Of a stretch of DNA of 64,000 nt, positions 12,746 to 25,689 are shown piece by piece. How positions within the stretch are numbered: position 1 is the stretch's first letter; each line of letters starts with the position of its first letter. The DNA lies in contig NC_083564.1 in assembly GCF_019925205.1 (NCBI RefSeq), forward strand, positions 1,555,491 to 1,619,490, read 5' to 3'. Source of the stretch: Metopolophium dirhodum (lineage: Eukaryota > Arthropoda > Insecta > Hemiptera > Aphididae). Under the pieces are notes generated by a model, which was given only the letters and a program-made list of their open reading frames with translations, had not been told where the DNA came from and did not search any database. Position numbers and translations under genes: made by a program.

Positions 12746-13486
12746 CTAGCTGATCCCGTGCACTTCGTTGCCCGTTAAATGTATCAACTCTATATGACTT
12801 AAACTTTGTTCAATTCGTTATTTAATATTCGGTGTATAGTATTCAAAATGTATCTTAACTTTTCCGTTTCCCGGAATAAAAATTCTGATACGCAGCAGTA
12901 CATTAACAGGTAGGCAATTTACCTGCGGTAGATCGCGGACCCCGTGCTGTTTGTACGTATGATTTAACTCTAAAGTATCAAATTTTTACCAAGTTTGTCG
13001 TTTGTACTTAATATAATCAATTTATTCAAAATCCTATTCTAACCTTAACCGTACTAAAATCCGATGAATGAAATAAAAAAAATAATTTACCCTTTGTAAA
13101 TATTAACCTATCTTCTTCCCCAGAGGTCTAATCTACCAACTAACTATATAAAAACACAGACTATAACTATACAGACCAAACTCTGGAACTACTTATTAGA
13201 TCTTATTTATCTTATTTGACAAAAGACAATAATACAAACCAACAAATATGCCCGATTAACCAATAGCAACCAATATATTATACACGGGTGGATTTTCACG
13301 TATTGGCAGTGAATAATTATAATCGTTAATTACTCCACTAAAACGCCACATTTTTGAAAATCCTTTCCTATTGCACGGTGAAAATATGAGAAGAACCTCT
13401 ATTCCAAATTTCAAGTCCGTACGTTGAGTAGTTTTTGAGATAAAGCGATCAGTGAGTCAGTGGTATTTGGATTTTATATGTATAGA
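12746..13486 (-). mobile_element. Non-autonomous Helitron-like element
   Basis: Read on the minus strand, it begins TCTATACATATAAAATCC immediately after an A and ends CAGCTAG immediately before a T. That gives the classic Helitron arrangement: 5' TC, 3' CTAG, insertion between A and T, with no inverted repeats or target duplication. Just before the 3' end lies GGGCAACGAAGTGCACGGGA; a perfect terminal hairpin is not obvious, so the end is probably decayed. The 741-bp body shows no Rep/helicase coding frame. Confidence 0.65.
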
Positions 13487-14367
13487 TAACTAATTATTGA
13501 CTAACATTATCGGACTTTATTTATGCCTAAAACCTGCTCCGTGATATCCTCTTTCATTTAAATAAAACTGCATGTCAATTGGATAAGAAGTTTCGAAGCC
13601 AAACCGTAACAAAGATTTCCTCTTTTGCTTGATTTCAGTTTTATATATATAGATATCTACTATTAAAATGCCTGAATATAAATGTTCATAGCATGGCAGA
13701 TTGCAGAATGTATATCCGGAAGCCAGAACCATCTTCACATATTATTCTTCCAAACTTTGCGGAATCACTCGCTTTGTCCGGACCTCACATCCGCCAAAAA
13801 TATATTGGACTTTACCTCACCGTGTATGCAGTATATAAATTTGCAATCATATTTCAACAATATTTATAGGTATTAAAATGTAATACTGTAATGCAATATA
13901 TATATTAACCAGACATGTATTAATTTCTTTAACTTAGTTATAATTAACATTATAAGGACTGACGTGTGCAATAATATATGATTTGTCATAATTTATATTA
14001 TGCATAATATAGTTATTAGGCGATGGTCATATATTGTAGTTTCTACAGCTGCTTTCTAAATAAAAATAAACACTTAAAACACTAGGTATCGACTATCCTC
14101 TGGTGTAGAGGTAAACGCGCGTTGTACGTAGATTAATATTAACTCGAACAAATCTGTACACAATTATAGTTATGTACTTTGAATTTGTATGTATATAATT
14201 TATAAATATAATAATTGATTTACACCTGTATACGCACGAGGTATATTGGTATATATAGGAAAGTTACATCGAACAATTATTTGATACGGAAGAAATGGCG
14301 AGAATATGATATACAAAGCCGAACACAGAACCCATTTTTGGAGGGTACTTCTTTCATAAGTACTCGT

Positions 14368-14678
14368 CAGGGAGGGATACAAAGGGGTAGGGGGGGCTTG
14401 GGGTTCAGCCCCCCCAGACACATTATTTCTCCAATTTTCATAGGGAAGTTTACATAAATATTAACCTTAATAATTGACAGTTTTGGAAAAAGCGACAATA
14501 TGAAAAGACGTTTGGATTTTGTTATTTAATATAATATACTCTTCAATTGATTTATTATATTAAGATTATAATAATATTGGAAAAAAAATTTAAATTAAGA
14601 ATGTCTATTGTAATTGTATTTGTGTTGTAAAAAAATTGTTGCCCTTCCCCCCAGATATTCACTCTGGATCCGTGTCTG
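14368..14678. mobile_element. hAT-like MITE with perfect 8-bp duplication
   Basis: Left end CAGGGAGGGATACAAAGGGG; right end, reverse complemented, CAGACACGGATCCAGAGTG. Octamers GTACTCGT at 14360-14367 and 14679-14686 are identical. The right end resembles the ends of the elements at 33637 and 36124 (CAG, then C or A, then GGAT-CAGAGG), so they may be one family. The element is 311 bp with no coding frame. Confidence 0.8.
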
Positions 14679-17600
14679 GTACTCGTAGTATTTGAAATTT
14701 CATTACCCGCAGGTTTGTTTATTGCAATTATTATGATAAGTTTTTTTTTTAAATTTATGTGAATGCCTCAGTAGCTGGTCATTGGCTTCATCATGATTGT
14801 TATTAAACTAATAATCGTTATCGATCAAATATGTCAAGGTTACACGATTCGCTTTACGGTATCTATGAATGTAATGAATGGTGTTGTATCAATCAAGTTT
14901 AATCGCATTACGAGCTAAAAAATTTGTGAATTTGGTTAGTTATCGGAATTTACTATTTGGTTACCTTCTTCAGTTTCCTACTTGTATACCACGTTAACGA
15001 GAATATAACTATTGAATAATATTATGCAAAAATGCAATATTCAATGCCACATAATATATCACAATATATATATATAATGTTGTGCTATAATATATGCGTA
15101 TCGCCTATGTGCAATTATTAAATTATACAAAACTTTTTTTTCTTTTAGGTTTTTATTTAAGACTTAGAGAGTATTGGTAACGATGATTAAGATGATTTCT
15201 AAAATTAAACATTTGTCAACATTTAGTTTATTATTTGCTGGAAGTTTAATCACAAAGATAGTCATGAAATAAAATGATTAATTTATTTATAGAAATAAAT
15301 AAATTGTTTGTTTTTAATTTTTTATTTGCTTAAATGTTGAACCCATTAAACTAAAAAAAGTGTTTTCCTAATGTTTAATTTTATAAATAATTTTTACTGT
15401 CATTACCTATCAGTATTTACAATATAGCATACTGATTAATGGCATATGACTATAATTTATAGTAATTAGTAGCTGGTAGGTCGTAGGTATATAGTAACTA
15501 ATGTACATATTATTATTATGCATGTATGTACGATGTACCTATATTATGTATACCTACTATATATATTAATAATACAATTAAAATTAAATAAAATGCGCGT
15601 AAAGTACAGGTTTACCATTGAATATATCAATGTATATGATGTGTATTAACTATTGTTGATATTCGGGGTGTTTGTGATCAGGCTATAATAATTAGTTTGA
15701 ATACAAAATTATACAACGGACGCCTACGTTGGGAGCCGTTAAGGCTTTTGATGTTGCCGCTGCCGTTCAGACTCGTGATTCAGTTAGTGGGAGCATAAAA
15801 AGTAATAATTCGCACTATACTGCCAAATTTTAGTTCTCAGTTGGTACCTACTTATTAGTTACCTATTTGGGATGTACAAAAATACAATTTAGTGCTTCAT
15901 CCAAACCAGTTATTTCTCCCCCGGTTTTTCAAAGATGCGCCGTTGAAACAACGATATAGTATGGCGAGGGTCCATCAAGGTCGACAGATATTAAATAACC
16001 TGGTCTGTATTCACAAATCGTACTTATGATAGGTAACGACTTAGCGTCCTTAGCGAGACTGCTGGGATACAACAATATTTTATACGAACTATCAACATTG
16101 AACACGGAAAATATTGAACATTTTTGCTTAATCCTTACAACTTTTAAGTTGTTTAGCCAGTTTGCTTACAAATGATACCTGATCCTTCCTTCTGCACAAT
16201 ATCTCCAATCGATTGATACCTTTCAGTTAATCGCCTACAATTTCAGTCGTTGGTCACCTAAGCCTAAGTAGCTTTGGGCGAAGATTATGAGGGAATTATC
16301 ACGGTTTTAATGCAGACATTCTGACTATACATATAGTCATATAGAATTTAAGAATTATAGAAACACAATCGTGGCTCCTCGTGTGACCGCTATGACGCAT
16401 TGTTTTTTTATCCATTGCTTTACCGGATAATACGTAAATATTAAATGCGAATTAAATTAATTTAAATAAACGGGTATTTAATGCTATGAAGCACTGGTTC
16501 CCGACCAGGTGGGATCCCCCCAGGGAAAGAATTTAGATACCGCACGGGGGGAATATAGTGGTGATGAAATAACGAGAATTTTGTTGTTAAAATAATTATG
16601 CCATTTTATAATCAATAAAAATGAAAATAATAAATTAATTTTGCTTATAATATTTAATATAAAAATATTTATAAAATTGTATTCATGCAAAAATATAAAA
16701 ATAATATTATTAATTATTAAGTCGATTTACATATTTATTTTTTTTATTATTGATACAGCATTAACAACTAATGGTTATTAGTTCACAGAAAAATAATATT
16801 AGCTACATAATATAATATATGTATATGAGTACATTAAATTTCCTAGATTGAGTTATACATGTTAATATATTTAAGAAATAAACATTTATATTTTATTTTT
16901 AGTATGATGAAAAAAAGAAATAAGTCATTATAGGTAGTTGTATAACGTATATAATTATTTGTTATTACTAAAACAAAAAAGGTTATCTAAACTCTAATAT
17001 AAAGGGGTGTGAAATTTTGAAAAATGTACATGAAGGTTGAGAACTACAGTAAAGTTAACTTTTAAAATAATCGGAAGCCAAAGCTCTCTTTATTTTTCTA
17101 TAACTCCGTAACTAGATAGTATATGCAAGGTTAGTTATACCTAATTACATTTTAAGTAACTAAGATAACAAGATTTATAGATTTGGATAGCTATTTATGT
17201 TAGTGGAATGAAATTATATAATAATATTCATACCAAGAGTTTATATTATGTTTGAACTTTGAACACGCTAATCTCAGAAACTGCTGGACGATATGTCGGT
17301 ATCAATAAAAAGTATATCAATAGACTTTTTGAGACTAGGTGAGTGTTTTTAGCTTCTTGTTTAAGCCCCTATAGGTAGATTACTATAGCATGGCGCACAT
17401 TTCACAAATTATTTTCGCTTTGGTTCACGAAAATTGAATAATTGTTTTGTTTATATTATATAGGGTTGCCATTGGTTAAAGAAATAACATTTTAAAATTT
17501 GTATAAAAAATGTCGTTCGTATAAATCATAATTTATAATTAACATGCTATATTTTGTTAGGAATTTAATTAAATTATTATTATTTTTTGATTTGTGTTTC

Positions 17601-17682
17601 TATGACAATAAACAAAGTGTTATGAAAATCAGTCTCGCGATATTTATTGTATTTTTGCGTTATTACAAAGAGTTTAAAAAAA
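14679..17682. other. Non-coding stretch with possible decayed element pieces
   Basis: No gene was recognised. At 15719-15833 a short plus-strand frame (QRTPTLGAVKAFDVAAAV...) is unusually Ala/Val-rich for this AT-rich region and may be a worn transposon coding fragment; it is closed by stops on both sides. At 16492-17051 sequence starting CACTGGTTCCCGACC and ending with the complement of GTAGTTCTCAACC resembles a hAT-type MITE, but no target duplication was found. Confidence 0.35.
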
Positions 17683-18132
17683 GTGGGTAGGTGGATGTCA
17701 CTCTGCTGTACAGTATGTTTCAAGTGGGTCAATGTATAATGGATTGTATTTAACTTGAATTCAATGATGTAATATAACTGTATAAGAAAAACGATTCTGA
17801 GCGGAAACGGGTTGTCTGTCTAGATATTTTATATTGTTATAGTTATTATATTTTATTATACCTAGCCAGTAAGTTGAATTAATTTTATAATATAATTATT
17901 CTTTATTCGTTTTTATGGTGATATACAAAGCGTTGGAAATTAAAATCCAATTTTTAGCGTTTTTTCGTAATTTGTCGGTGGTTTTTCCCGTGGCACATTA
18001 AATAACTATTGAGAAAATCGAAAAATGACCTCTTTAAAGTACCATCTTTATCCAATTTGTTAAAAGATAAGATACGATATGTTGAAATCGAAGTACTCCT
18101 TTTGGTAGAAATTTTGTATACAGGATAAAAAA
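17683..18132 (+). repeat. Asymmetric-end repeat family, copy D, left part (split by copy E)
   Basis: It begins GTGGGTAGGTGGATGTCACT and matches copy C closely up to TTTTGTATACAGGATAAAAAA, where copy E is inserted. The sequence resumes at 19578 as AATAAATAAACACTATTATA, which is what follows in copy C. D is therefore the older host of a nested insertion. Confidence 0.75.
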
Positions 18133-19577
18133 GGTGGATAAGTGGATGTCGCTCTGCTGTACAGTAGGTTACAAGTGGGTCACTGTAATGGATGGTGTTA
18201 AATTTGAATTCAATGATATAATATCATTGTATAAGAAAAACGATTCTGAGCGAAAACGGTCAGTCACCCTATGATATTACCAAGTATATTTGATGATATT
18301 ATTGTGAATAAAGTAATTTATATATAACCTATTAACGTGGAGCCTTGTTTTAAATTTTCAATCCTTAGCCATAAAAGTTAAAAATTTTATAAATTTTTAA
18401 CCACAAAATAATTAATAAATTATAAATTTGATAAATGTTGTCAAAATTTGAACTTTAAATGCTTATAAAAAAAAATTGTGCATATGTATTTTTAATATTT
18501 TTCAACTGCTATTAAAACGATATATCAGGAGTCTAATATTAAATTTTCACGCTTTTTTACCCAACAAATAAAAATTTATTGATATTTATAGAAAAAAAAA
18601 CTAAAAAAATTGAAAACTGACAATGTCCGTAAACAGCTCAAAAAGAGTCAAAATATTTTCAACATTTTATGGTGTATATAAAATGCTAATATAAACATTC
18701 AGTGAAATTTTCAAGTATCTACAGTCATTCGTTTTTTAATTACAATAAAATAAGAAAATTGTTACATGAGAAATCGAGTAAATATCAAATGTCGTAAAAA
18801 TATAAATTTCAGACGCTCATAAAAATTTAATTTAAGTTTCTTCTAGACATTTTTTTTTTGATAAAGGTAGACAAACTTATAAGTAATCTTATATTACATT
18901 TTCAAATCTTAGATTTAAAAAGAAAAATTTTTATGAATTCTCATCAAAATAATTTGCTATTTTTCGTGATTTTTCCGTATTTTGTCAAAATTTGAACTTT
19001 AAATGCTTATAATTAAAAACTGTGACTAAGGATTTTTAATTTTTTTCATCTGCCTTTGAAACAATAAACTAGGAGCCTTCTATTAAATTTTCAAGCTTTT
19101 TTACTCAACAGATAAAATTTTATTGATATTTATAGAAAAAAAATTTAAAAAAACTGAAAACTGACAATGTCCGTAAACAGTTCAAAAAAAGTCAAATTAT
19201 TTTCAAAATTGTATTGTGTATAGAAAATGCAAATATAAACAACCAGTGAAAATTTCATGCATCTACGGTCATTTGTTTTAGAGTTACACCAATAACCAAA
19301 ATCGATTTTGTTAAAAATCGATTTTGCGTAAAAATTCCCGTTTTTCCTTAATTTTTCTTTTGTTTTTCACATCGCTTTTGAAAACTACTGGGAAATTAAA
19401 ATTTTGACCTCCCCAATGCACCAACGATATTCACTTTCCCATCGAACAAGATACTGAAGTCGAAAATCGAAGCATTATTTCGACTACTTATCGTGTACAC
19501 AGACACAAAAATAAAAAAATAAAAAAAAAACACACATCATTGTAAAATCAATACATTCATCGTTTCACTCAGAATCT
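18133..19577 (+). repeat. Asymmetric-end repeat family, full-length copy E, nested in D
   Basis: This is the best-delimited full-length copy (about 1.445 kb). It starts GGTGGATAAGTGGATGTCGC and ends TTTCACTCAGAATCT. The D/C comparison fixes its borders, because D continues on either side in an A-rich tract. An internal direct duplication of about 540 bp is visible: the block with TTTTTTACCCAACAAATAAA, GATATTTATAGAAAAAAA and CTGACAATGTCCGTAAACAG occurs near 18530-18660 and again near 19070-19200. About 110 bp from the left end lies ACGATTCTGAGCG, an internal echo of the other terminus. No open frame of length is present. Confidence 0.8.
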
Positions 19578-19612
19578 AAAAAATAAATAAACACTATTAT
19601 AAAACCACTAGC
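19578..19612 (+). repeat. Copy D, right part after the nested insertion
   Basis: AATAAATAAACACTATTATA followed by AAACCACTAGC matches copy C at 9903-9932. The final CAGAATCT terminus of D is absent; the sequence turns to A-rich DNA instead. Confidence 0.65.
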
Positions 19613-19855
19613 TAAAAAAAGTTATAAAAAAATTAAAAACCTAAAAAACTAACTCTAAAAAAATTTGTACCTATCCCAAAAACATATATGTTGAAAAAAT
19701 TTAGTTTTAGTTTAGAAAGTAGTTCGAAAATATACCAAGTTCTACAACCAATCCACCGCAGGTGGATTTCCCATCTCGTTCAAATGAGTTCATATAGAGA
19801 GGTACATCGAAGTGTGATTTGCCCGTGAACTTAGGTACACTAAAATCGAGATATA

Positions 19856-20475
19856 CCGGGTGATTCTTTTATCAAACACTCATTATTTCAAAAAGTGTAA
19901 ATTTTTTTACATAGTTTCAAGTCACTTATAAAACAACGTTTTTATTAAAAAATTATATTTTTAAATATTTTTTATCCTTATGTTTTTTTTAAGTTTTTTA
20001 CTTTTTTGAATGATAAAATAGGGTTTTAATTTTATATTCCAAAGCAGAATATTTTTCTTAGTATTTCGATACATGAAAATCGAATTTGGTGTAAGTAGTT
20101 TATGAGTTATAAATATTCAAAGTTTTGATGAGCGGTGAAGTGGACAAACATTTCGCGGGGTAACCCCGTACCACTTTACTCCGCTCATCTAAACTTTAAA
20201 TACTTATAACTCATTAACTACGAGTCCCAAATTTGATTTTCATGTATCAAAATACTAAGAAAAATATTCTGTTTTGGAATATAAAATTAAAACCCTATGT
20301 TGTCATTCAAAAAAGTAAAAATCTTAAAAAATTACAAGGATAAAAAATATTTAAAAATATAACTTTTTTAATAAAAACGTTGTTTTATAAGCGACTTGAA
20401 ACTATGTAAAAAAATATTTTCGAAAAAATTTACACTTTGAAATAATGAGTGTTGTTTGATAAAAGAATCACCTGG
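19856..20475. mobile_element. 620-bp palindromic fold-back element with TATA target duplication
   Basis: The left end CCGGGTGATTCTTTTATCAA and the right end (complement of CCAGGTGATTCTTTTATCAA) start inverted arms of about 290 bp each that run almost to the centre at about 20160. Internal matching pieces include AAAAACGTTGTTTTATAA and CATGTATCGAAATACTAAG-like segments. The centre carries GCGGGGTAACCCCG. The flanks 19852-19855 and 20476-20479 are both TATA. It is non-coding. Transcripts would form a very long hairpin. Confidence 0.8.
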
Positions 20476-20479
20476 TATA

Positions 20480-23262
20480 CTTAAACTGAGATACACCGGT
20501 ATAACGCCGTATTTTATGTTTGTTCACTTTATATAGGTGGATCATGTTCTTATATTTCTTTCAAATATAATATTTATCTATGTTTTTTTATGATTATAAT
20601 TGTATAAATAGTCACATACTCATAATAAGGAGTCATTAATATTGCTGCGATTATACCGACGATTTTGTATGCCTTCTTAATATTATAATCTTTAGCTAGC
20701 TTGATTGTAATTACTTTAATCACGAATATAATTTTAAATTTATAATCTAGCAAGAAGACAGTTTGTTGTGAAAAAAGTTTCATATCCATATAATCACTGT
20801 ATGTAGGTTACCATAGTAACCATATAGACCTATCATATTTCACCAAACACATTTTATCGTAACGGTATGCTTAAATACCTACCTAATATTATATTTTGTT
20901 GAAGCATACTGTCGATTAATAAATAGGTAATAAGTAATAAAAACCTGTATTAATCCACATATTATTATACATAATATCGTAACCAAAAACCGTGTTCAAA
21001 ATAGTTAAATATAAATATAAAATATTATATAATATATAGTTAAAGCGGTCAGCGGACTACTATTATAATTTATAATACAGCAATACAATGTTTATATAAC
21101 GAATTATTTATTTAACTGCCCAACAAATTGGGTTGTTATACATAAGTATCTAAATGCCGCAATTAATGTTTCTACAAACTATATAGTATAATGACGATTA
21201 AAATCCATTTGAACAATTAATTCTGCAGATAATAACGCTATAAAAAAAAATAAAACAATATTTTTATACTCTTTATGATGTAGATAAGCATGATATATTG
21301 TATAAAATCATTAATGAGTTTATTGATGATGTATGTACCTACCTATATAATACCTAATAGTTAATACAATCTTGACTTTAAATGTGTACCTACTTAAATA
21401 GATTATAAGTCATCATGGTTCAATAATAGTTTTAATTTATTTGATTTTATATTCTTTGGAAATTTTAAATAATTTGTACCCAAAAAATACGAAAATATAA
21501 TAGGTAACTAAGTACATTATACAATGTACATAGGTACTAGATAGAATATAACATTATAACGTCGTGGGATAAACCAGTTAAAAACTATTAAGTCCTATAC
21601 GTTTCTTTCCTTTTGTGTTATAATTTATAAATCTTTTGAAAATTAACTTTTAGTTAAATTACAAACAATTTATCATTCATAGATATTTTTTTCTCATTCT
21701 CGTAAATAAATAAAAATATTTTAATATTTCTGTTGTAATTTTTTATTTTATTGAAATTAAATAGTTCTCCAGTGAAAATAGGAAAAGTAACTAATTAATC
21801 GACAGTCTGCATAACATAGGTACGTATTATTGTATTTCTCCAAATCATTAAACATTTTAAATAGGTACTTAAACTGTTCACACCCAAATGTATTGTTATT
21901 GAGATGTAGTGCATTTAAATAATTTATAAACAGTAAACTGCCATAGTAAATATCAACCGGTATAAATGTACGAATAGGCCTTGAATACTTCATATACTTA
22001 GCAGTTATGAAGCTAGTCAATGGATTTAAACTGTCAAATTAAACACAGTTTAATAGTTCGGACAGTTAGGTAGGTAGGTACATATCTTTTGGCAAATAAT
22101 TTTTTTTATTTATTTACTCCCACAATTCTATTGTTTATAAATTTAATAATTCCATACATTTTAAAGGCTTAGCCTAGAGTAATTGATGCATTTTCTTATA
22201 TGCATTGGAAAGTTATAACTTATGAACATTAAATGTTATCTCGTTACGAATATTATTATCATTTATATTGATTAAGTGTATACTTATACAATCAGTATTT
22301 TTAACAAATAAATTTGAAAACTTATATATTACATAACACGTTGGTAAAACAAAAATTCGAAGAAATAAATATAATATTTACTATTGTATAAAACCATATT
22401 GTGATAAAACCATTAGAACCCAATAAGATGAACATATAATCAGTTTAAATAAAATATTTCGTTATTAAAATGTCTGACTTCAAGATGAGTCATACTTTGA
22501 GTTGACCGAACGAAATTAATTGTATTTGGTGATAACTGATAATATTGTACGAACTATTTGGTACTGTATCTGTAAATAATAACACCAGTGACCTTTTGAC
22601 CAAAATATAAAATAAATCCTATTATATTATTCGACTCCTAAAATGTATCCAAATATCAGGCGGTTATATTATAATAATATAATATTTAAACTACCTACCA
22701 ATATTATTATTCAATTTATTTTTGTGTGTTATTAAAATTATGTAATTGTATATTAAATTATCTAGCCATCATTCATTCGTAACACTAATAACCTTTATGT
22801 TGATGTACCTATAATGATGTAATGATGTAAATAAATAAATAAATAATAATATACAAAAAATAAGTGATTGTTATGAATATCTACGTGTTTGTCAATAATA
22901 GTTTTTTATACATCCGTGGATACTTTGTCGTACAATTAAATTATTACAGTCAATATTAATAGTAGCTATATAATATTTAAGTAATTATTTGGAGTAGCTA
23001 TTAAATATCAAGTTTCCAACACAAATATATATTTAATATATAGAAAGTACCTATACACGGATGTATTATAGTATTACTTATGTCATGCGGTAATTGTTTG
23101 TGGTTTAAATATACCTACCTATATGTGTATAATATGGTCATCCGGTGTACGACATTATTCACATAAACTAAATAAGATAGGTGGGACTAAGCCAAAAATT
23201 AGGTTTCTTATGTATAAAAAAATGTGTACATGTGACATGAAATAGGTAGTATATTATTATAA
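20480..23262. other. Non-coding AT-rich stretch
   Basis: Nearly 2.8 kb with short frames only, none with recognisable protein features, and no RNA gene seen. Runs of TAGGTACC/TACCTACC type and tetranucleotide AAAT runs (for example near 22830-22850) are present. Confidence 0.5.
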
Positions 23263-23751
23263 TCTTTATTTAATATATAAAGCTGTCGAGTTTGTTTGTT
23301 TGTTTGTTTGAACCCACTAATCTCAGGAACTACTGGTTCGAATTGAAAAATTATTTTTTTGTTGGATAGTCCATTCATTGAGGAAGGCTATAGAATATAT
23401 AACACCACGCGACGACAAATTAATAAAAGCCCGGGGAAATGCTCAAACAGGGATTTTGAGATTTACGGTGGAAATGTTTGTGTATAAATGGTTAGGAGAA
23501 ATAATTGAATGGTCGCTATTGGTTATAGAATAAATAATTAATAGATAAAGTATTTATTTATTATTGGTTGCCATTGGTTGATCGGGCAGATCAGGTACAA
23601 GCATGCATAAAATCGAATTTTCACACATTGCCTACCAAGGTGGCTGATATGCACTTACTGCAGTGAGTAACACCAAAAAGGAGTTGAACAATCACAATTT
23701 TTTTAAGAGTTGTCATTTTTTATGGGCCACGAAGTGCGCAGGAGTAGCTAG
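23263..23751 (+). mobile_element. Non-autonomous Helitron-like element
   Basis: It starts TCTTTATTTAATATATAAAG directly after A (23262), which includes a short sub-terminal inverted repeat, and ends GGAGTAGCTAG directly before T (23752). The 489-bp body has a TTTGTTTG tetramer run near 23290. Its segment GAGATTTACGGTGGAAATGT followed by TTGTGTAT..ATGGTTAGGAG is shared with the element starting at 50451. No helicase coding frame. Confidence 0.65.
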
Positions 23752-24534
23752 TATAATATATAAGTACATATACATTTGATTTAATTTAATTTCAAAATAA
23801 TGAATAAAATTATTGTATTGAATAAAAATGCTTCGAAATTTCATAATTCTGAACATAAAAATCTGTTTATATTTTTCTCCACGATGTGATTAATTATCGG
23901 CCAAAACAAATACAATAGTTATGCAAACTAAAAATTAAAATAGAATTTTTTTCCTAAAACGAATAATCTCGAGTCGTAACTATATTACAGCTAAAAATGG
24001 TTACAGAATAGAGTCATAGAGAGTAATTAATATAATGACATTTATTTAAATGTAACGTACGCATTGTAATAAATATTTGTACCTATAATGTATAATTTGA
24101 TTAAGTTATCGGCTACCTATATTATTAAACAGTACAGGAAAATAAGGATAGTTGTCTAAAAATAAGTAAAAAATATCGTTACCTGTGATATTATATTGCG
24201 ACAATTAAATCCTAATAATTGATTAAAATTATATTGATAATCGCATTCGAATATTGTTTACGTAATACAATTTCATTTAAGACAACTAGACAAGTAAATT
24301 AGAATCTCGACCATTAACTTGAAAACATTTTGGTCATTTTTAAAATCACATTGAAAAAAACTAATTATTTGAAAAATCATAAATTACACTAGCTAAATTA
24401 AAAAATGAATGGGTTTACTATAAGTGTGTTTTAAATACACTATTACCTATAGTTTATACCTATATAACATGTGTGGGTAGATACATAGAGGTAGAAAAGC
24501 GAGGACATATCTATGGATAATGGACGGTGCATAG

Positions 24535-25480
24535 TGTCCTAAATAAAAGCGCTCTACAAACATTCACTCTCTCGTGAACACTGACTGTCGTACGTCGACC
24601 TAGCGGACTATAATACGACAACAATATTATAAGTTATCGTTAATACCTAGATACCTATAATAAAACAGTTGATTTTCGATAACTCGAATCTCATGGGGAA
24701 TAAAAATAAATTCGACTTATATGTATTTTCTCAAACACAACTTAAAAACACTGCAAGGGAAAACCATTCAAGTTACCGAGACTTGACTGTTTTATTTTAT
24801 ATGGATCGACGTACCTACGATGAACGTGCGTATTATGGCGAAATATGTGTTATATATTATTATTATTAACGTATTTTGACTATGAGTATAAAAAAAATAA
24901 AACAAACTATGAAAACAAACAAAAAACTATTTTCAGTTTTACGTACGATTTACGAAGCGTTATATTGTGTTGGTGTGTGAAGTCCACTATAATAGTCCGG
25001 CGGCAACTGCAAAGGTATAGGATTCGGTTAACCGGGGACGACAGTAGTAGTTATGAAACAATGATCTATTACCAATATCGATGTGCAGATATTATACTTG
25101 GTTTCTGGTTACTTATTAATGTCTAATAACCGATAGCTGGTAACCGACATCCACTGGATCGACTACGACGTGGATACAAAATAATGAAATCGCTCGGATG
25201 ACATGATGGCGATCGAACGCACACAAACGCAAACACAAACTCCCGCAAACACGCGAGCGCAGACGATCACGGATGATGTATATATGTGGACGGAACGAGC
25301 GGACGAGCTCGCGAGGATCGGCGTCGCAACTCGCAGCGATCGCACGCCAGCAGATCGACGGTGGTCGGGTCGCATACTATTTTATAATGCGCGAGATCAC
25401 GCGTATCATTATTTTATCGAACACATAATTACCGTCTTGATTATTCATTTCATCCACCAGCTTCTCTTCTAAATGTGTAT
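24535..25480. promoter_or_regulatory. CpG-rich block, possible promoter region
   Basis: The block is clearly richer in G, C and CG dinucleotides than its surroundings, most strongly at 25140-25380. On the plus strand a TATA-like TAAATAAAAG at about 24540 precedes CATTCACTCTCTCG about 30 nt later, a weak initiator arrangement. Short frames on both strands (70-93 codons) overlap each other here and are best explained by few stop codons in GC-rich DNA. It could be the distant promoter/first exon of the minus-strand transporter, whose start exon has an upstream acceptor, or belong to an unseen transcript. Confidence 0.3.
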
Positions 25481-25689
25481 ACGGCGACTCGGCACACGCA
25501 TGCAAGTACCTACCTTAAGTTTCTCATATAACTACGACAAGAAAATTTATAGGTTACACCCCCCCTTTTCCCACGGACGATTTTCGTGTTTTCAAACATT
25601 ACAATGTTTCCCGTACATACAGCTTGCGTGTGTTCAGGTAGGACGTATACTAAACCAATACTATAACACTTTGAGAAACATAAGTCATA

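Noticed and set aside
16492..17051. Possible hAT-type MITE with CACTGGTTCCCGACC end
   Set aside because: The opposite end is only loosely similar and no 8-bp duplication is present, so it was not listed as a separate element.
25163..25472. Opposed frames of 70 and 89 codons
   Set aside because: Both strands are open only because the block is CpG-rich; composition is CA/CG-repeat driven and no homology or splice support was seen.
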